Shown here: positions 33,639 through 43,220 of the stretch, in pieces
How positions within the stretch are numbered: the stretch's first letter is position 1
How the letters are laid out: each line of letters opens with the position of its first letter
Origin: VBDM01 sp035499735
GTDB lineage: Bacteria > Pseudomonadota > Gammaproteobacteria > Burkholderiales > SG8-39
Assembly (NCBI GenBank): GCA_035499735.1
Contig: DATJYC010000049.1
Span: 152,886-216,885, forward strand
Direction of reading: 5' to 3'
DNA length: 64,000 nucleotides
Notes under the pieces: generated by a model
Told to the model about the DNA's origin: nothing
Databases searched by the model: none
What the model saw: only the letters and a program-made list of their open reading frames with translations
Program-made: the position numbers and the translations under genes

Positions 33639-35333
33639 ATGAACGACCGGGCATCCGCAACGGCTCCGCCGCAGGGAAAGCGCTCCCGCGTGCGCGCCAC
33701 CCCCAAGGGCCGCCAGGTCGATCCCAAGGCGCGGGACGAGGTCCGCGCGCTGCTCAAGGATGATCCGCGCCGGCGCGACCTGCTGATCGAATACCTGCAC
33801 CGCATCCAGGACCGCTACGGGCACCTGTCGGCGCGCCATCTGGTCGCGCTCGCCGACGAGATGAAGCTCGCGATGACCGAGGTCTACGAGGTCGCGACGT
33901 TCTACCACCACTTCGACGTGGTGAAGGAAGGCGAGGCTGCGCCGCCGGCGATCACCGTGCGCGTATGCGACTCGATCTCCTGCGAGATGGCGGGGGCGAA
34001 CGCGCTGCTCGCCAAGCTTCCCGGCATCCTCGGCAAGGACGTGCGCGTGCTGCACGCGCCGTGCATCGGGCGCTGCGAGGCCGCGCCGGCCGCAGTCGTG
34101 GGGCAGAACCCGGTCCCGCACGCGAACGCCGAGAAGATCGCCGCGCTGGTGAAGGGCAAGGCCGTGAAGCATCCGACGCAGGCCTATATCGACTACTCGG
34201 CCTACCGCGCGAAGGGCGGCTACACGCTCGCCAAGGCCTGCCTCGACGGAGCGAGGAAGCGCGAGGACGTGATCGCAACGATGGAGAACTCCGGCCTTCG
34301 CGGTCTTGGCGGCGCCGGCTTCCCGGCCGGGCGCAAGTGGAAGGCGGTCGCCGCCGAGCCGGCGCCGCGCCTGATGGCGATCAACATCGACGAAGGCGAG
34401 CCGGGCACCTTCAAGGACCGCTGGTACCTCGAGCGCGATCCGCACCGTTTCATCGAGGGCGCGCTCATCGCCGCGTGGGCGGTCGGTATCGACGAGATCT
34501 ACGTGTACCTGCGCGACGAATACCACGGCTGCCGCGCGATCCTGGAGAGGGAGCTTGCGGCGCTCAAGGCCGACCCGCCGTGCACGATGCCGCCGATCCA
34601 CCTGCGCCGCGGCGCAGGCGCCTACATCTGCGGCGAGGAATCGGCGATGATCGAATCGATCGAGGGCAAGCGCGGCATGCCGCGCCTGCGCCCGCCCTAT
34701 GTCGCGCAGGTGGGACTCTTCGACCGGCCGACGCTCGAGCACAACATGGAGACGCTGCACTGGGTGCGCGAGATCCTGGAGCGCGGCGCGGAGTGGTTCT
34801 CCTCGCAGGGCAGGAACGGCCGCAAGGGCATGCGCTCGTTCTCGGTGAGCGGCCGCGTGAAGAAGCCCGGCGTCCACCTCGCGCCAGCCGGCATCACCGT
34901 GAAGGAGCTCATCGCCGAGTACTGCGGCGGGATGCAGAACGGCCACGCGTTCTACGGCTACCTGCCCGGCGGCGCCTCCGGCGGGATACTGCCGGCGTCG
35001 ATGGCGGACATCCCGCTCGACTTCGATACGCTCAACCAGTACGGCTGCTTCATCGGCTCGGCCGCGGTGGTGATCCTCTCCGACAAGGACCGAGCGACGA
35101 CCGCCGCGCGCAACCTGACCCGGTTCTTCTCCGAGGAATCGTGCGGCCAGTGCACGCCCTGCCGCGTGGGCACAGCGAAGACGCTCAGGCTCATCGCGGA
35201 GAAGAAGTGGGATCAGCCCCTGCTCAAGGAACTTTCCGCGGCGATGATGGACGCATCCATATGCGGGTTGGGGCAGGCGGCGCCCAACCCCGTGCTTTCC
35301 GTAATGAAGTACTTCCCGAACGAGGTCGCATGA
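33639..35333 (+). CDS. NAD-dependent formate dehydrogenase, fused NuoE-NuoF-type beta subunit
   Basis: A 564-residue diaphorase subunit. The N-terminal third is NuoE/FdsG-like with a 2Fe-2S site (CDSISC and PCIGRC). The rest is NuoF/FdsB-like: FMN site GLRGLGGAGFPAGRKW, NADH site DEGEPGTFKDR, and a 4Fe-4S site ESCGQCTPCRVGT with a fourth Cys in SICGLG. The same fusion is found in Methylobacterium FDH1. It passes electrons from the alpha subunit to NAD+. The alpha gene starts 17 bases downstream. No ribosome site is visible before the ATG. Confidence 0.92.
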   Translation: MNDRASATAPPQGKRSRVRATPKGRQVDPKARDEVRALLKDDPRRRDLLIEYLHRIQDRYGHLSARHLVALADEMKLAMTEVYEVATFYHHFDVVKEGEAAPPAITVRVCDSISCEMAGANALLAKLPGILGKDVRVLHAPCIGRCEAAPAAVVGQNPVPHANAEKIAALVKGKAVKHPTQAYIDYSAYRAKGGYTLAKACLDGARKREDVIATMENSGLRGLGGAGFPAGRKWKAVAAEPAPRLMAINIDEGEPGTFKDRWYLERDPHRFIEGALIAAWAVGIDEIYVYLRDEYHGCRAILERELAALKADPPCTMPPIHLRRGAGAYICGEESAMIESIEGKRGMPRLRPPYVAQVGLFDRPTLEHNMETLHWVREILERGAEWFSSQGRNGRKGMRSFSVSGRVKKPGVHLAPAGITVKELIAEYCGGMQNGHAFYGYLPGGASGGILPASMADIPLDFDTLNQYGCFIGSAAVVILSDKDRATTAARNLTRFFSEESCGQCTPCRVGTAKTLRLIAEKKWDQPLLKELSAAMMDASICGLGQAAPNPVLSVMKYFPNEVA

Positions 35334-35349
35334 CGGCCGGAGGCGACAC

Positions 35350-38154
35350 ATGGACCGCATAAGCACCGCGCAGGCGGCGACGATGCCCGTCGAGTTCAAG
35401 CTGAACGGCAGGAGCGTCGTCGGCCGGTCGGACGAAACCATCATCGAGACCGCCCAGCATTACGGAATCGACATCCCGCACCTCTGCTACAAGGAAGGGC
35501 TGCGGCCCGACGGCAACTGCCGCGCCTGCGTGGTCGAGATCAAGGGCGAGCGGGTGCTCGCGCCCTCGTGCTGCCGCACGCCCAAGGACGGCATGGAGGT
35601 CACCACCGACAGCCCGCGCGCCGTCGCGAGCCAGAAGATGGTGCTCGAGCTGCTGCTGTCCGACATCCCCGAAAAATCGTACACGCTGAACTCCGAGCTC
35701 GACCGCTGGGCGAAAGATCTGAAGGTCGGCAAGCCCAGGTTCGAATCGCGCCACCAGCCGGAGGCGGATTGCTCGCACGCGGCGATCGCGGTGAACCTGG
35801 ACGCGTGCATACAGTGCACGCGCTGCCTGAGAGCCTGCCGCGAGGAGCAGGTCAACGACGTCATCGGCTACGCCTTCCGCGGCGAGCACTCGAAGATCGT
35901 CTTCGACCTCGACGACCCGATGGGGAATTCGACCTGCGTCGCCTGCGGCGAGTGCGTCCAGGCCTGCCCGACGGGCGCGCTGATGCCGGCGCGCGAGGTC
36001 GGCAAGATCGTCGCCGACAAGACCGTGGATTCGGTCTGCCCCTACTGCGGCGTGGGCTGCCTGCTCACCTACAACGTCAAAGGCAACAAGATCCTCTGGG
36101 TGCAGGGCCGCGAGGGTCCCGCCAACAGCAACCGGCTGTGCGTGAAGGGGCGCTACGGCTTCGACTACGTGCAGCACAAGCACCGCCTCACCCGGCCGCT
36201 CATCCGCAAGCCGGGCGTGAAGAAGCACAAGGACTTCAGGGTCGATCCCGACAACTGGGCGGAAGTGTTCCGCCAGGCGAGCTGGGAAGAGGCGCTCGAC
36301 TTCGCCGCGAAGGGGCTGCGAGACATCCGCGATACCCAGGGCAAGAAGGCGCTCGCCGGCTTCGGCTCGGCGAAGGGCACGAACGAGGAGGCCTACCTCT
36401 TCCAGAAGCTCGTGCGCACGGGCTTCGGCTCGAACAACGTCGACCACTGCACGCGCCTGTGCCACGCCTCCTCGGTCGCGGCGCTCATGGAGGGCATCAA
36501 CTCGGGCGCGGTATCGAACCAGGTGCGCGACGTGATGAAGGCGGAAGTGATCTTCCTGATCGGCGCCAACCCGACGGTGAACCACCCGGTCGCCGCGACC
36601 TGGATGAAGAACGCCGCCAAATCCGGCGTGAAGCTCATCGTCGCCGACCCGCGCCGCGGCGAGCTCGCGCGCCATGCGACCTATAACCTGCAGTTCAAGG
36701 CGGACACCGATGTCGCGCTGCTGAACGCGATGTTGCACACGATCGTCGAGGAAGGACTCGTGAACGAGGCCTTCATCCGCGACCGCACCTCGGGCTACGA
36801 GGCGCTCGCCGAGAACGTCAGGAAATTCACCCCGGAGGCGATGGCGCCGATCTGCGGCATCGACGCGCAGACGATCCGCGAAGTCGCGCGGCTCTATGCG
36901 ACCTCCAAGGGCTCGATGATCATGTGGGGCATGGGCATCTCGCAGCACGTTCACGGCACCGACAACGCGAGGTGCCTCATCGCGCTGGCTCTTTCGACCG
37001 GCCAGATCGGCAAGCCGGGCTCGGGGCTGCATCCGCTTCGCGGACAGAACAACGTGCAGGGCGCCTCGGACTCGGGTCTGATCCCGATGTTCTATCCGGA
37101 CTACCAGCGCGTGGCGACGCCCGAGGCGAAGGCGCGCTTCGAGAAGCTCTGGGGCACGGAGCTCGATCCCAAGCCCGGCCTCACCGTGGTCGAGATCATG
37201 AACGCCGCGAAGAAGCGCGAGATCCGCGGCATGTACATCATGGGCGAGAACCCGGCGATGTCCGACCCCGACGTCGACCACGCGCGCGAGGCACTCGCGT
37301 CGCTCGATCACATGGTGGTGCAGGACATCTTCCTCACGGAAACGGCGTATCTCGCCGACGTGGTGCTGCCGGCGACCGCGTGGCCGGAGAAGGTCGGAAC
37401 CGTCACCAACACCGATCGCATGGTGCAGCTCGGCCGTAAGGCGATCGAGCCGCCGGGCGAGGCGAAAGAGGACTTCTGGCTCCTCAACGAGCTTGCCAGG
37501 CGCATGGGCCTGCCGTGGAACTACACGCATCCGCGCGAGGTGTTCGACGAGATGCGCCAGTGCATGGACTCGATCGCCGGAATCACCTGGGAGCGCCTCG
37601 AGCGCGACTCCTCGGTCACCTATCCTTGCGAGAAGGAAGGCGATCCGGGTGAGCCGGTCGTGTTCACTACGCATTTCCCGACGACCACCGGCCGCGGCAA
37701 GTTCGTTCCCGCGGACCTGATCCCGGCGGCGGAGCGTCCGGACGAGCAGTATCCGATGGTCCTCATCACAGGCCGCCAGCTCGAGCACTGGCACACCGGC
37801 GCGATGACGCGCCGCGCCAGCGTGCTCGACCACATCGAGCCCGAACCGGTCGCCTCCTTCCATCCGCTCGACCTCGACCGCTTCGGCGCGAAGCCCGGCG
37901 ACATCGTCACCGTCGAGTCGCGCCGCGGCAAGATCTCGCTCTACGCCCGCGCCGACGAGGGCACGCCTCAGGGTGCGCTGTTCATCCCGTTCTGCTACTA
38001 CGAGGCGGCGGCGAACATGCTCACCAACCCGGTGCTCGATCCCTTCGGAAAGATCCCCGAGTTCAAGTACTGTGCTGTCAGAGTAACGAGAGGCGGGCTC
38101 GAGCCGGTGCACGCGAGCTACGGCGGCGGCAAGGCGCTGGCCGAACTGCGGTAG
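35350..38154 (+). CDS. fdhA: NAD-dependent formate dehydrogenase alpha subunit
   Basis: A 934-residue soluble molybdenum- or tungsten-bis-MGD enzyme oxidising formate to CO2. The order is: 2Fe-2S domain (HLCYKEGLRPDGNCRAC, SCC), a NuoG-type iron-sulfur region, two 4Fe-4S clusters (ACIQCTRCLRAC, TCVACGECVQAC), the proximal cluster (VCPYCGVGC), and the catalytic domain. The active residue is Cys367 in DHCTRLCHA, so it is a cysteine rather than a selenocysteine enzyme. The C-terminal cofactor domain includes LITGRQLEHWHTGAMTRR. Accessory FdhD and small-subunit genes are not in the window. Confidence 0.95.
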   Translation: MDRISTAQAATMPVEFKLNGRSVVGRSDETIIETAQHYGIDIPHLCYKEGLRPDGNCRACVVEIKGERVLAPSCCRTPKDGMEVTTDSPRAVASQKMVLELLLSDIPEKSYTLNSELDRWAKDLKVGKPRFESRHQPEADCSHAAIAVNLDACIQCTRCLRACREEQVNDVIGYAFRGEHSKIVFDLDDPMGNSTCVACGECVQACPTGALMPAREVGKIVADKTVDSVCPYCGVGCLLTYNVKGNKILWVQGREGPANSNRLCVKGRYGFDYVQHKHRLTRPLIRKPGVKKHKDFRVDPDNWAEVFRQASWEEALDFAAKGLRDIRDTQGKKALAGFGSAKGTNEEAYLFQKLVRTGFGSNNVDHCTRLCHASSVAALMEGINSGAVSNQVRDVMKAEVIFLIGANPTVNHPVAATWMKNAAKSGVKLIVADPRRGELARHATYNLQFKADTDVALLNAMLHTIVEEGLVNEAFIRDRTSGYEALAENVRKFTPEAMAPICGIDAQTIREVARLYATSKGSMIMWGMGISQHVHGTDNARCLIALALSTGQIGKPGSGLHPLRGQNNVQGASDSGLIPMFYPDYQRVATPEAKARFEKLWGTELDPKPGLTVVEIMNAAKKREIRGMYIMGENPAMSDPDVDHAREALASLDHMVVQDIFLTETAYLADVVLPATAWPEKVGTVTNTDRMVQLGRKAIEPPGEAKEDFWLLNELARRMGLPWNYTHPREVFDEMRQCMDSIAGITWERLERDSSVTYPCEKEGDPGEPVVFTTHFPTTTGRGKFVPADLIPAAERPDEQYPMVLITGRQLEHWHTGAMTRRASVLDHIEPEPVASFHPLDLDRFGAKPGDIVTVESRRGKISLYARADEGTPQGALFIPFCYYEAAANMLTNPVLDPFGKIPEFKYCAVRVTRGGLEPVHASYGGGKALAELR

Positions 38155-38203
38155 ACTCCCGTCGTAGGCCCGCGTCCGCCGGGTCGTGTCTGGGAGGACA
38201 AGC

Positions 38204-39262
38204 ATGAAAGCCATTGGAATCGCGCTCGCGCTCGCCTGCGCGGCGTCTCTTTCGTTTGCAGCCGGCACCGACGACCTGTGGGAGGTCACCACGCAGATGA
38301 ACGTGCCGGGGATGCCCCCCGGAATGGGCGGAAACACCTCGCAGCAATGCTACGAGAAGGACATGCGCAAGAACGTCACGAAGGGCAAAAACGCGCAGGG
38401 ATGCACCGTGACGGACTACAAGGAGTCCGGGAACAAGATCACCATCACGATGAGCTGCAAGAACAACCGGTCGGCGGTCATGGAATACGTGTTCAACCCG
38501 GGCCGCACCGAATACAAGGGCACGATGCGCATGAAGGACGGCGGCCGGGACATGGTCATGAACATGAGCGGCAGGAAGATCGGCGCCTGCGACGCGCAGC
38601 AAGCGAAGAGCGAGCGGGAGCAGGCGAGGAGCGAGCGCGAAGGGCAGATCGCCGCCATGAAGGCCCAGGCCGATGCCGCGCGGGCCCAGGGCGAGCAGGC
38701 CAGGAAGCAGGCCTTCGACGCCCAGATCGCGGAATGCAGCAAGGCGGTCGACACCATGGACATGGGCAAGCTCGGCATGTACGGGCGCTGCTACAAGAAG
38801 AGCGACGATACCTGCAAGACCATCATGAGCAACGCCGCCATGACCTCGCCCGAGGTGCGGTCGGCCTGCACCGCGAAGGCGGCCGAATTCTGCAAGCGCT
38901 ACCAGACCCAGGACGGCTTCGCCAAGGCCAGGGGCGACAAGAACGCGGCGGAGATGTGCGGCCTGTCCGCGGACCAGGTGAAGGCGTCGCTGTGCCCGGG
39001 CGCGGCGAAGGCCGAGTCGCTCGATTTCGTCGGCCGCTATTGCCCGAACGAGGCCAAGCCGCTGGCGAAGAAATATTGCACCGGCCGCGACTACACCTCG
39101 AGGGACGGCGGGAAATATGCGGCCCTGTGTTCGAGCTATGCCCTGGAATCCACTACGCCGCAGCGCCCGGCAAGCAGCGGGCAGTCCACCCCCGCTAAGA
39201 GCGCAGTCCAGCAGGGTGTCGACCAGGGCGTCAACAAGCTGAGAGGGCTGTTCGGGAGATAG
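38204..39262 (+). CDS. DUF3617-like exported cysteine-rich protein
   Basis: A 352-residue secreted protein of unknown function. It has a signal peptide (MKAIGIALALACAASLSFA), then a DUF3617-like domain (LWEVTTQMNVPGMPPGM with QQCYEKD and QGCTVTDY). A charged Glu/Ala/Arg/Gln stretch around 135-170 is likely a coiled coil. The C-terminal half has many paired cysteines (CSKAVD, CYKKSDDTC, CTAKAAEFC), suggesting disulfides. A ribosome site (gggagg) precedes the ATG. It precedes dacC by seven bases, so they may share a message. Confidence 0.72.
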   Translation: MKAIGIALALACAASLSFAAGTDDLWEVTTQMNVPGMPPGMGGNTSQQCYEKDMRKNVTKGKNAQGCTVTDYKESGNKITITMSCKNNRSAVMEYVFNPGRTEYKGTMRMKDGGRDMVMNMSGRKIGACDAQQAKSEREQARSEREGQIAAMKAQADAARAQGEQARKQAFDAQIAECSKAVDTMDMGKLGMYGRCYKKSDDTCKTIMSNAAMTSPEVRSACTAKAAEFCKRYQTQDGFAKARGDKNAAEMCGLSADQVKASLCPGAAKAESLDFVGRYCPNEAKPLAKKYCTGRDYTSRDGGKYAALCSSYALESTTPQRPASSGQSTPAKSAVQQGVDQGVNKLRGLFGR

Positions 39263-39269
39263 CCCGGCC

Positions 39270-40061
39270 GTGCTGCGCCGGCTCGCGCTCCTCGCGCTCG
39301 TCGCCGCGGGCTGCGCGCAAGCCGAAGAGGACCGCTATCCGCAGGTCGCGGATGCCTACCTCGTGAAGCGCGACGGCGTGCTGCTGTGGGCAGGCAGGCC
39401 GAGGGACAGGCTGCCCCCGGCGAGCCTCGCCAAGATGATGACGGCGCTGCTAGTGCTCGAGCGCGGCGATCTCGACCGCGTCATCGAATTGGACGGTGGC
39501 GTGGCGCTCGAGACGGGACGGCGACTCGGTCTCAGGCCCGGAGAAAGATGGCGCATTCGCGACCTGTTCGCCGCCATGGTGGTCCGCTCTGCGAATGACG
39601 CCTGCCGCGCGCTGGCGGACGACATGGGCCGGACCGTCCCGAGGTTCGTCGCGATGATGAACCGCCGCGCCGCGGCGCTTGAGCTCCGGGACACACACTT
39701 CGTCGATCCCTGCGGGCACGACCGGAAGCGGCAGTTCTCCACCGCCCAGGATCTCGCTCGGCTCGCCGAGGAAGTCATCAGGCATCCGGGCTATCTCCGG
39801 CTGGCGGGAATGCCGCGGGCCGCGATCAGCAGCGCCGACGGAACGCACATCTTCGAGTTCGACAACACGAATGCCCTCATCGGGCGGTATCCGGGCGCCA
39901 TCGGCGTAAAGACCGGGTATACCGAGCTGGCGGGGACCTGCCTCGTGGCGCTCGCCGAGCGCGACGGCGTGCGAGTTCTGGTGGTGATGCTCAACGCCCG
40001 CAACCGGTGGTGGCACGCCGTGGGACTGCTCGATCGCGCCTTCGACGCCCGGCCGCAATGA
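39270..40061 (+). CDS. D-alanyl-D-alanine carboxypeptidase (PBP5/6-type, short)
   Basis: A 263-residue serine peptidase of family S11, which trims peptidoglycan pentapeptides. The three active-site motifs are present: SLAK (PASLAKMMTAL), SAN (VVRSANDAC) and KTG (VKTGYTELAG). A signal peptide with a Cys near its end (LVAAGCAQA) could be a lipobox variant. The C-terminal PBP5-type extension and membrane helix are absent, so the enzyme may be soluble in the periplasm. Start is GTG. The stop overlaps the next ATG. Confidence 0.9.
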   Translation: MLRRLALLALVAAGCAQAEEDRYPQVADAYLVKRDGVLLWAGRPRDRLPPASLAKMMTALLVLERGDLDRVIELDGGVALETGRRLGLRPGERWRIRDLFAAMVVRSANDACRALADDMGRTVPRFVAMMNRRAAALELRDTHFVDPCGHDRKRQFSTAQDLARLAEEVIRHPGYLRLAGMPRAAISSADGTHIFEFDNTNALIGRYPGAIGVKTGYTELAGTCLVALAERDGVRVLVVMLNARNRWWHAVGLLDRAFDARPQ

Positions 40062-41395
40062 CGGTCCGGCGCGAGGCGTGGGTGCCGGCGATCGTCGCTT
40101 TCGCCGCCTACCTGCCGTCGTTCGCCGGCGTGTTCCAGTTCGACGACTACAACGTCATCGTCAACGCCCCGGCGGTGCATTCCTGGCAGGCGCTGGTCGG
40201 CAACCTCGGGGTGCGGCCGCTCCTCAAGGCGAGCTACGTGCTGAACTGGACGCTCGCTCCTGGAGAGTTCGGTTTTCACCTTGTCAACATCGCGGCGCAC
40301 GCGCTCAACGCGGCGCTGCTCTACCTGGTCGGCTTCACGCTGTGCGTGCGCTGGTTCGGGGAGGCGGATCCGGACCGGTCGCGCGGCGTGGCGCTCGCCG
40401 CGGCCCTGCTCTTCGCGCTGCACCCCGCGCAGACCGAGGCGGTGACCTACATCAGCGGGCGCTCGGTATCCCTCATGGCGACCTTCTATCTCGGCGCCGT
40501 GCTCGTGTATCTACGCCGCGGGCATTGGGCCGTGTCGGCGCTGCTCTTCGCGCTCGCGCTGGCGACGCGCGAGACCGCGGTCACCCTGCCGGCGGCGCTG
40601 ATCCTGTGCGAGCTGTGCGGCGGAGGCCCGCGAAGCTGGAAGGACGTGCTGCGGCGGCAGGCAGCGCATTGGGCGGTGCTGACGGCGGCGACCGCGATCG
40701 CGCTGCTGCACCCGGGCTACGCCGAGCTGCTGAGCTACGGGTTTACGCGGCGAAGCGCCCCTGAGAACCTGCTCACCCAGGTGGGCGGCATCGCCTACCT
40801 CGTCTCGCGCCTCCTCGCGCTGCGCGGCTACAACATCGACCCGGCGCTCCCGCCGCTCGCCGGATGGGACGCGGAGCTGGCCGCGCAGGCGGCGCTGCTC
40901 GCCGCGCTGTTCGCGCTCGGTGTTGGCAGCGCGCGCTCGCGCCCGTGGATCGCGTTCGGAATACTCTGGTTCTTCCTTCAGCTCGCGCCGACGAATTCGA
41001 TCGTTCCGCGCCTGGACGTCGCGAACGACCGCCAGCTCTACCTCTCGGCATGGGGGCTGTTCCTCGCGCTCGGCGCGCAAGCCTCCCGACTCAGGCCGCC
41101 CCCGGCGGCGGCGCGCGCGGCGACCGGTATCCTGCTCGGACTGTGCGCTGTCTCATGCGTTCTGCGGCAGCTCGACTACGCCAGCGAGATCTCGCTCTGG
41201 GAATCGAGCGTGCGCGAAGCGCCTTGGAACGCCCGCGCGCACGGCAACCTCGGCTACGCGTACCATCTCGCCGGACGAACCGCGGACGCGGAGCGCGAGT
41301 ATCGATCAGCGCTTATCCTGCGGCCGGGTTACGGGAAGGCGCGAATGAATCTCAAGGCGCTCGAATGGGATCGCGAGGGTGCGCCGCAGCAGTGA
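40058..41395 (+). CDS. Multi-spanning membrane protein with C-terminal TPR
   Basis: A 445-residue inner-membrane protein resembling the TMTC/DUF1736-like group of GT-C-fold glycosyltransferases. About ten hydrophobic helices are visible to residue 385. A conserved acidic loop near the start (FQFDDYNVIVNAP) resembles the catalytic Asp pair of GT-C enzymes, and ALHPAQTEAVTYISGRS is characteristic. One or two TPR units close the protein (AHGNLGYAYHLAGRTADAE). Overlaps dacC by four bases. Function is inferred only: possibly mannosyl transfer to proteins. Confidence 0.7.
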   Translation: MTVRREAWVPAIVAFAAYLPSFAGVFQFDDYNVIVNAPAVHSWQALVGNLGVRPLLKASYVLNWTLAPGEFGFHLVNIAAHALNAALLYLVGFTLCVRWFGEADPDRSRGVALAAALLFALHPAQTEAVTYISGRSVSLMATFYLGAVLVYLRRGHWAVSALLFALALATRETAVTLPAALILCELCGGGPRSWKDVLRRQAAHWAVLTAATAIALLHPGYAELLSYGFTRRSAPENLLTQVGGIAYLVSRLLALRGYNIDPALPPLAGWDAELAAQAALLAALFALGVGSARSRPWIAFGILWFFLQLAPTNSIVPRLDVANDRQLYLSAWGLFLALGAQASRLRPPPAAARAATGILLGLCAVSCVLRQLDYASEISLWESSVREAPWNARAHGNLGYAYHLAGRTADAEREYRSALILRPGYGKARMNLKALEWDREGAPQQ

Positions 41396-41428
41396 GGCCC
41401 GAGCCCCGCGCCCTGCGCCGCAACCCTC

Positions 41429-41442
41429 TTGATTTCCGTCAA
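41429..41442 (+). promoter_or_regulatory. Fnr-type palindrome upstream of fhs
   Basis: TTGAT-TTCC-GTCAA. It lies 23 bases before a TATAGT -10 (41466-41471), so its centre falls near -42, the class II activator position. Confidence 0.68.
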
Positions 41443-41465
41443 TGTCCGGCCAAATGCACACACCG

Positions 41466-41471
41466 TATAGT
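41466..41471 (+). promoter_or_regulatory. -10 hexamer of fhs
   Basis: TATAGT about 48 bases before the ATG, with the Fnr-type site occupying the -35 region. Confidence 0.55.
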
Positions 41472-41518
41472 GCTCCTCCGCCACGACCGATCGTTCCGGA
41501 AGCCCACAGGAGCCGTAG

Positions 41519-43189
41519 ATGCCCTCCGACATAGAAATCGCGCAGAAAGCCAAACTCGAACGCATCTCGAAGGTCGCGCTGTCGAAGCTCGGAATTCCCG
41601 AGGAGCATCTGGAGCCCTACGGGCACTACAAGGCGAAGGTCTCGCTCAAGTACCTCGACGGGCTGAAGGCGAAGCCCGACTCCAAGCTCGTGCTGGTCAC
41701 GGCGATCAGCCCCACGCCTGCCGGCGAGGGCAAGACGACGACGACGGTGGGGCTGGGCGATGCGCTCAACCACATCGGCAAGAAGGCGATGATCTGCCTG
41801 CGCGAGCCTTCGCTCGGGCCCGTATTCGGCATGAAGGGCGGGGCCGCCGGCGGCGGCTACGCCCAGGTCGTCCCGATGGAAGACATCAACCTGCACTTCA
41901 CGGGCGACTTCAACGCGATCGCGCTCGCGAACAACCTGCTTGCCGCGATGCTCGACAACCACATCCATCACGGCAACGAGCTCGGGATCGACGTGCGCCG
42001 CATCGCCTGGCGGCGCGTCGTGGACATGAACGATCGCGCGCTGCGCGACATCACGGTGAGCCTCGGCGGACCCGGCAACGGCTACCCGCGCCAGGACGGA
42101 TTCGACATCGTCGTCGCTTCCGAAGTCATGGCGATCTTCTGCCTGTCGACCTCGCTCGAAGACCTGAAGGAGCGCCTGGGCAAGATCGTCGTCGGCTACA
42201 CCCGCGACCTGAAGCCTGTTCTGGCGAAGGACCTCGGCGCCCACGGCGCCATGACGGTGCTGCTCAAGGACGCGATCCAGCCGAACCTGGTGCAGACGCT
42301 CGAGAACAACCCCGCGTTCATCCACGGCGGCCCGTTCGCCAACATCGCGCACGGCTGCAATTCGGTGATCGCCACCAGGGCGGCGATGAAGCTCGTCGAC
42401 TACGTGGTGACGGAAGCGGGCTTCGGTGCCGACCTGGGGGCGGAGAAGTTCATCGACATCAAGTGCCGCAAGTCCGGGCTGCGACCGAGCGCCGCCGTTA
42501 TCGTCGGCACGGTGCGTGCGCTGAAATACCACGGGGGCGTAGACCTGAAAGCGGTCAATCAGGAGAACATGGCCGCGCTCGAGCGGGGCATCGTGAACCT
42601 CGAGCGGCACGTCGAGAACGTGAGCAAGCACTATGGCATTCCTTGCGTGGTGTCCATCAACCGCTTCACCTTCGATACGCCACGCGAGCACGACTTCATC
42701 AAGGCGAGGATGGCCAAGCTCGGTGTCCCGGCGGTGATCGCCACGCACTGGGGCGACGGCGGCAAGGGCGCCGCCGAGCTCGCGAAGATCGTCGTCGGCC
42801 TGTGCGAGACGAAGAACAGCTTTCACTTCGTCTACGGCGAGAACGATTCCTTGTGGGAGAAGATCACAGCGATCGCCCAGCGCATCTACCGGGCCTCGGA
42901 AGTCACCGCGGACGCCAAAGTGCGTGGCCAGATCAAGAAGCTCCAGGAAGACGGGTATGGGCATTATCCCGTGTGCGTCGCCAAGACCCAGTACTCCTTC
43001 TCGACGGATCCGCAGCTGCGCGGCGCCCCGGACAACCACGTGATCAACATCCGCGAGGTGCGCCTGGCGGCGGGCGCCGAGTTCATCGTGATGATCTGCG
43101 GAGACGTCATGACCATGCCGGGGCTGCCCAAGGTGCCGTCGGCGGTCAAGATCGATCTGGTCGACGGAAAAGTGGTCGGCTTGTTCTGA
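41519..43189 (+). CDS. fhs: Formate-tetrahydrofolate ligase
   Basis: A 556-residue enzyme joining formate and tetrahydrofolate with ATP to give 10-formyl-THF. The nucleotide loop is TPAGEGKTTTTVG (about 66-78), and downstream REPSLGPVFGMKGGAAGGGYAQV, HFTGDFNAI and HWGDGGKGAAELA are typical. Length is standard. Together with formate dehydrogenase it gives formate an assimilatory and a dissimilatory outlet. An aggag ribosome site precedes the ATG. Also called FtfL in methylotrophs. Confidence 0.96.
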   Translation: MPSDIEIAQKAKLERISKVALSKLGIPEEHLEPYGHYKAKVSLKYLDGLKAKPDSKLVLVTAISPTPAGEGKTTTTVGLGDALNHIGKKAMICLREPSLGPVFGMKGGAAGGGYAQVVPMEDINLHFTGDFNAIALANNLLAAMLDNHIHHGNELGIDVRRIAWRRVVDMNDRALRDITVSLGGPGNGYPRQDGFDIVVASEVMAIFCLSTSLEDLKERLGKIVVGYTRDLKPVLAKDLGAHGAMTVLLKDAIQPNLVQTLENNPAFIHGGPFANIAHGCNSVIATRAAMKLVDYVVTEAGFGADLGAEKFIDIKCRKSGLRPSAAVIVGTVRALKYHGGVDLKAVNQENMAALERGIVNLERHVENVSKHYGIPCVVSINRFTFDTPREHDFIKARMAKLGVPAVIATHWGDGGKGAAELAKIVVGLCETKNSFHFVYGENDSLWEKITAIAQRIYRASEVTADAKVRGQIKKLQEDGYGHYPVCVAKTQYSFSTDPQLRGAPDNHVINIREVRLAAGAEFIVMICGDVMTMPGLPKVPSAVKIDLVDGKVVGLF

Positions 43190-43220
43190 TCGCGTAACTC
43201 CAGGTCCGGGAGACGAGTGA

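Noticed and set aside
36430..36470. Selenocysteine in formate dehydrogenase
   Set aside because: The active position is a TGC cysteine codon, with no in-frame TGA.
35224..38337. A 1037-residue minus-strand open frame over fdhA
   Set aside because: It is the antisense of fdhA, rich in Arg, Ala, Val and His, with no recognisable domain. High GC makes such frames common here.
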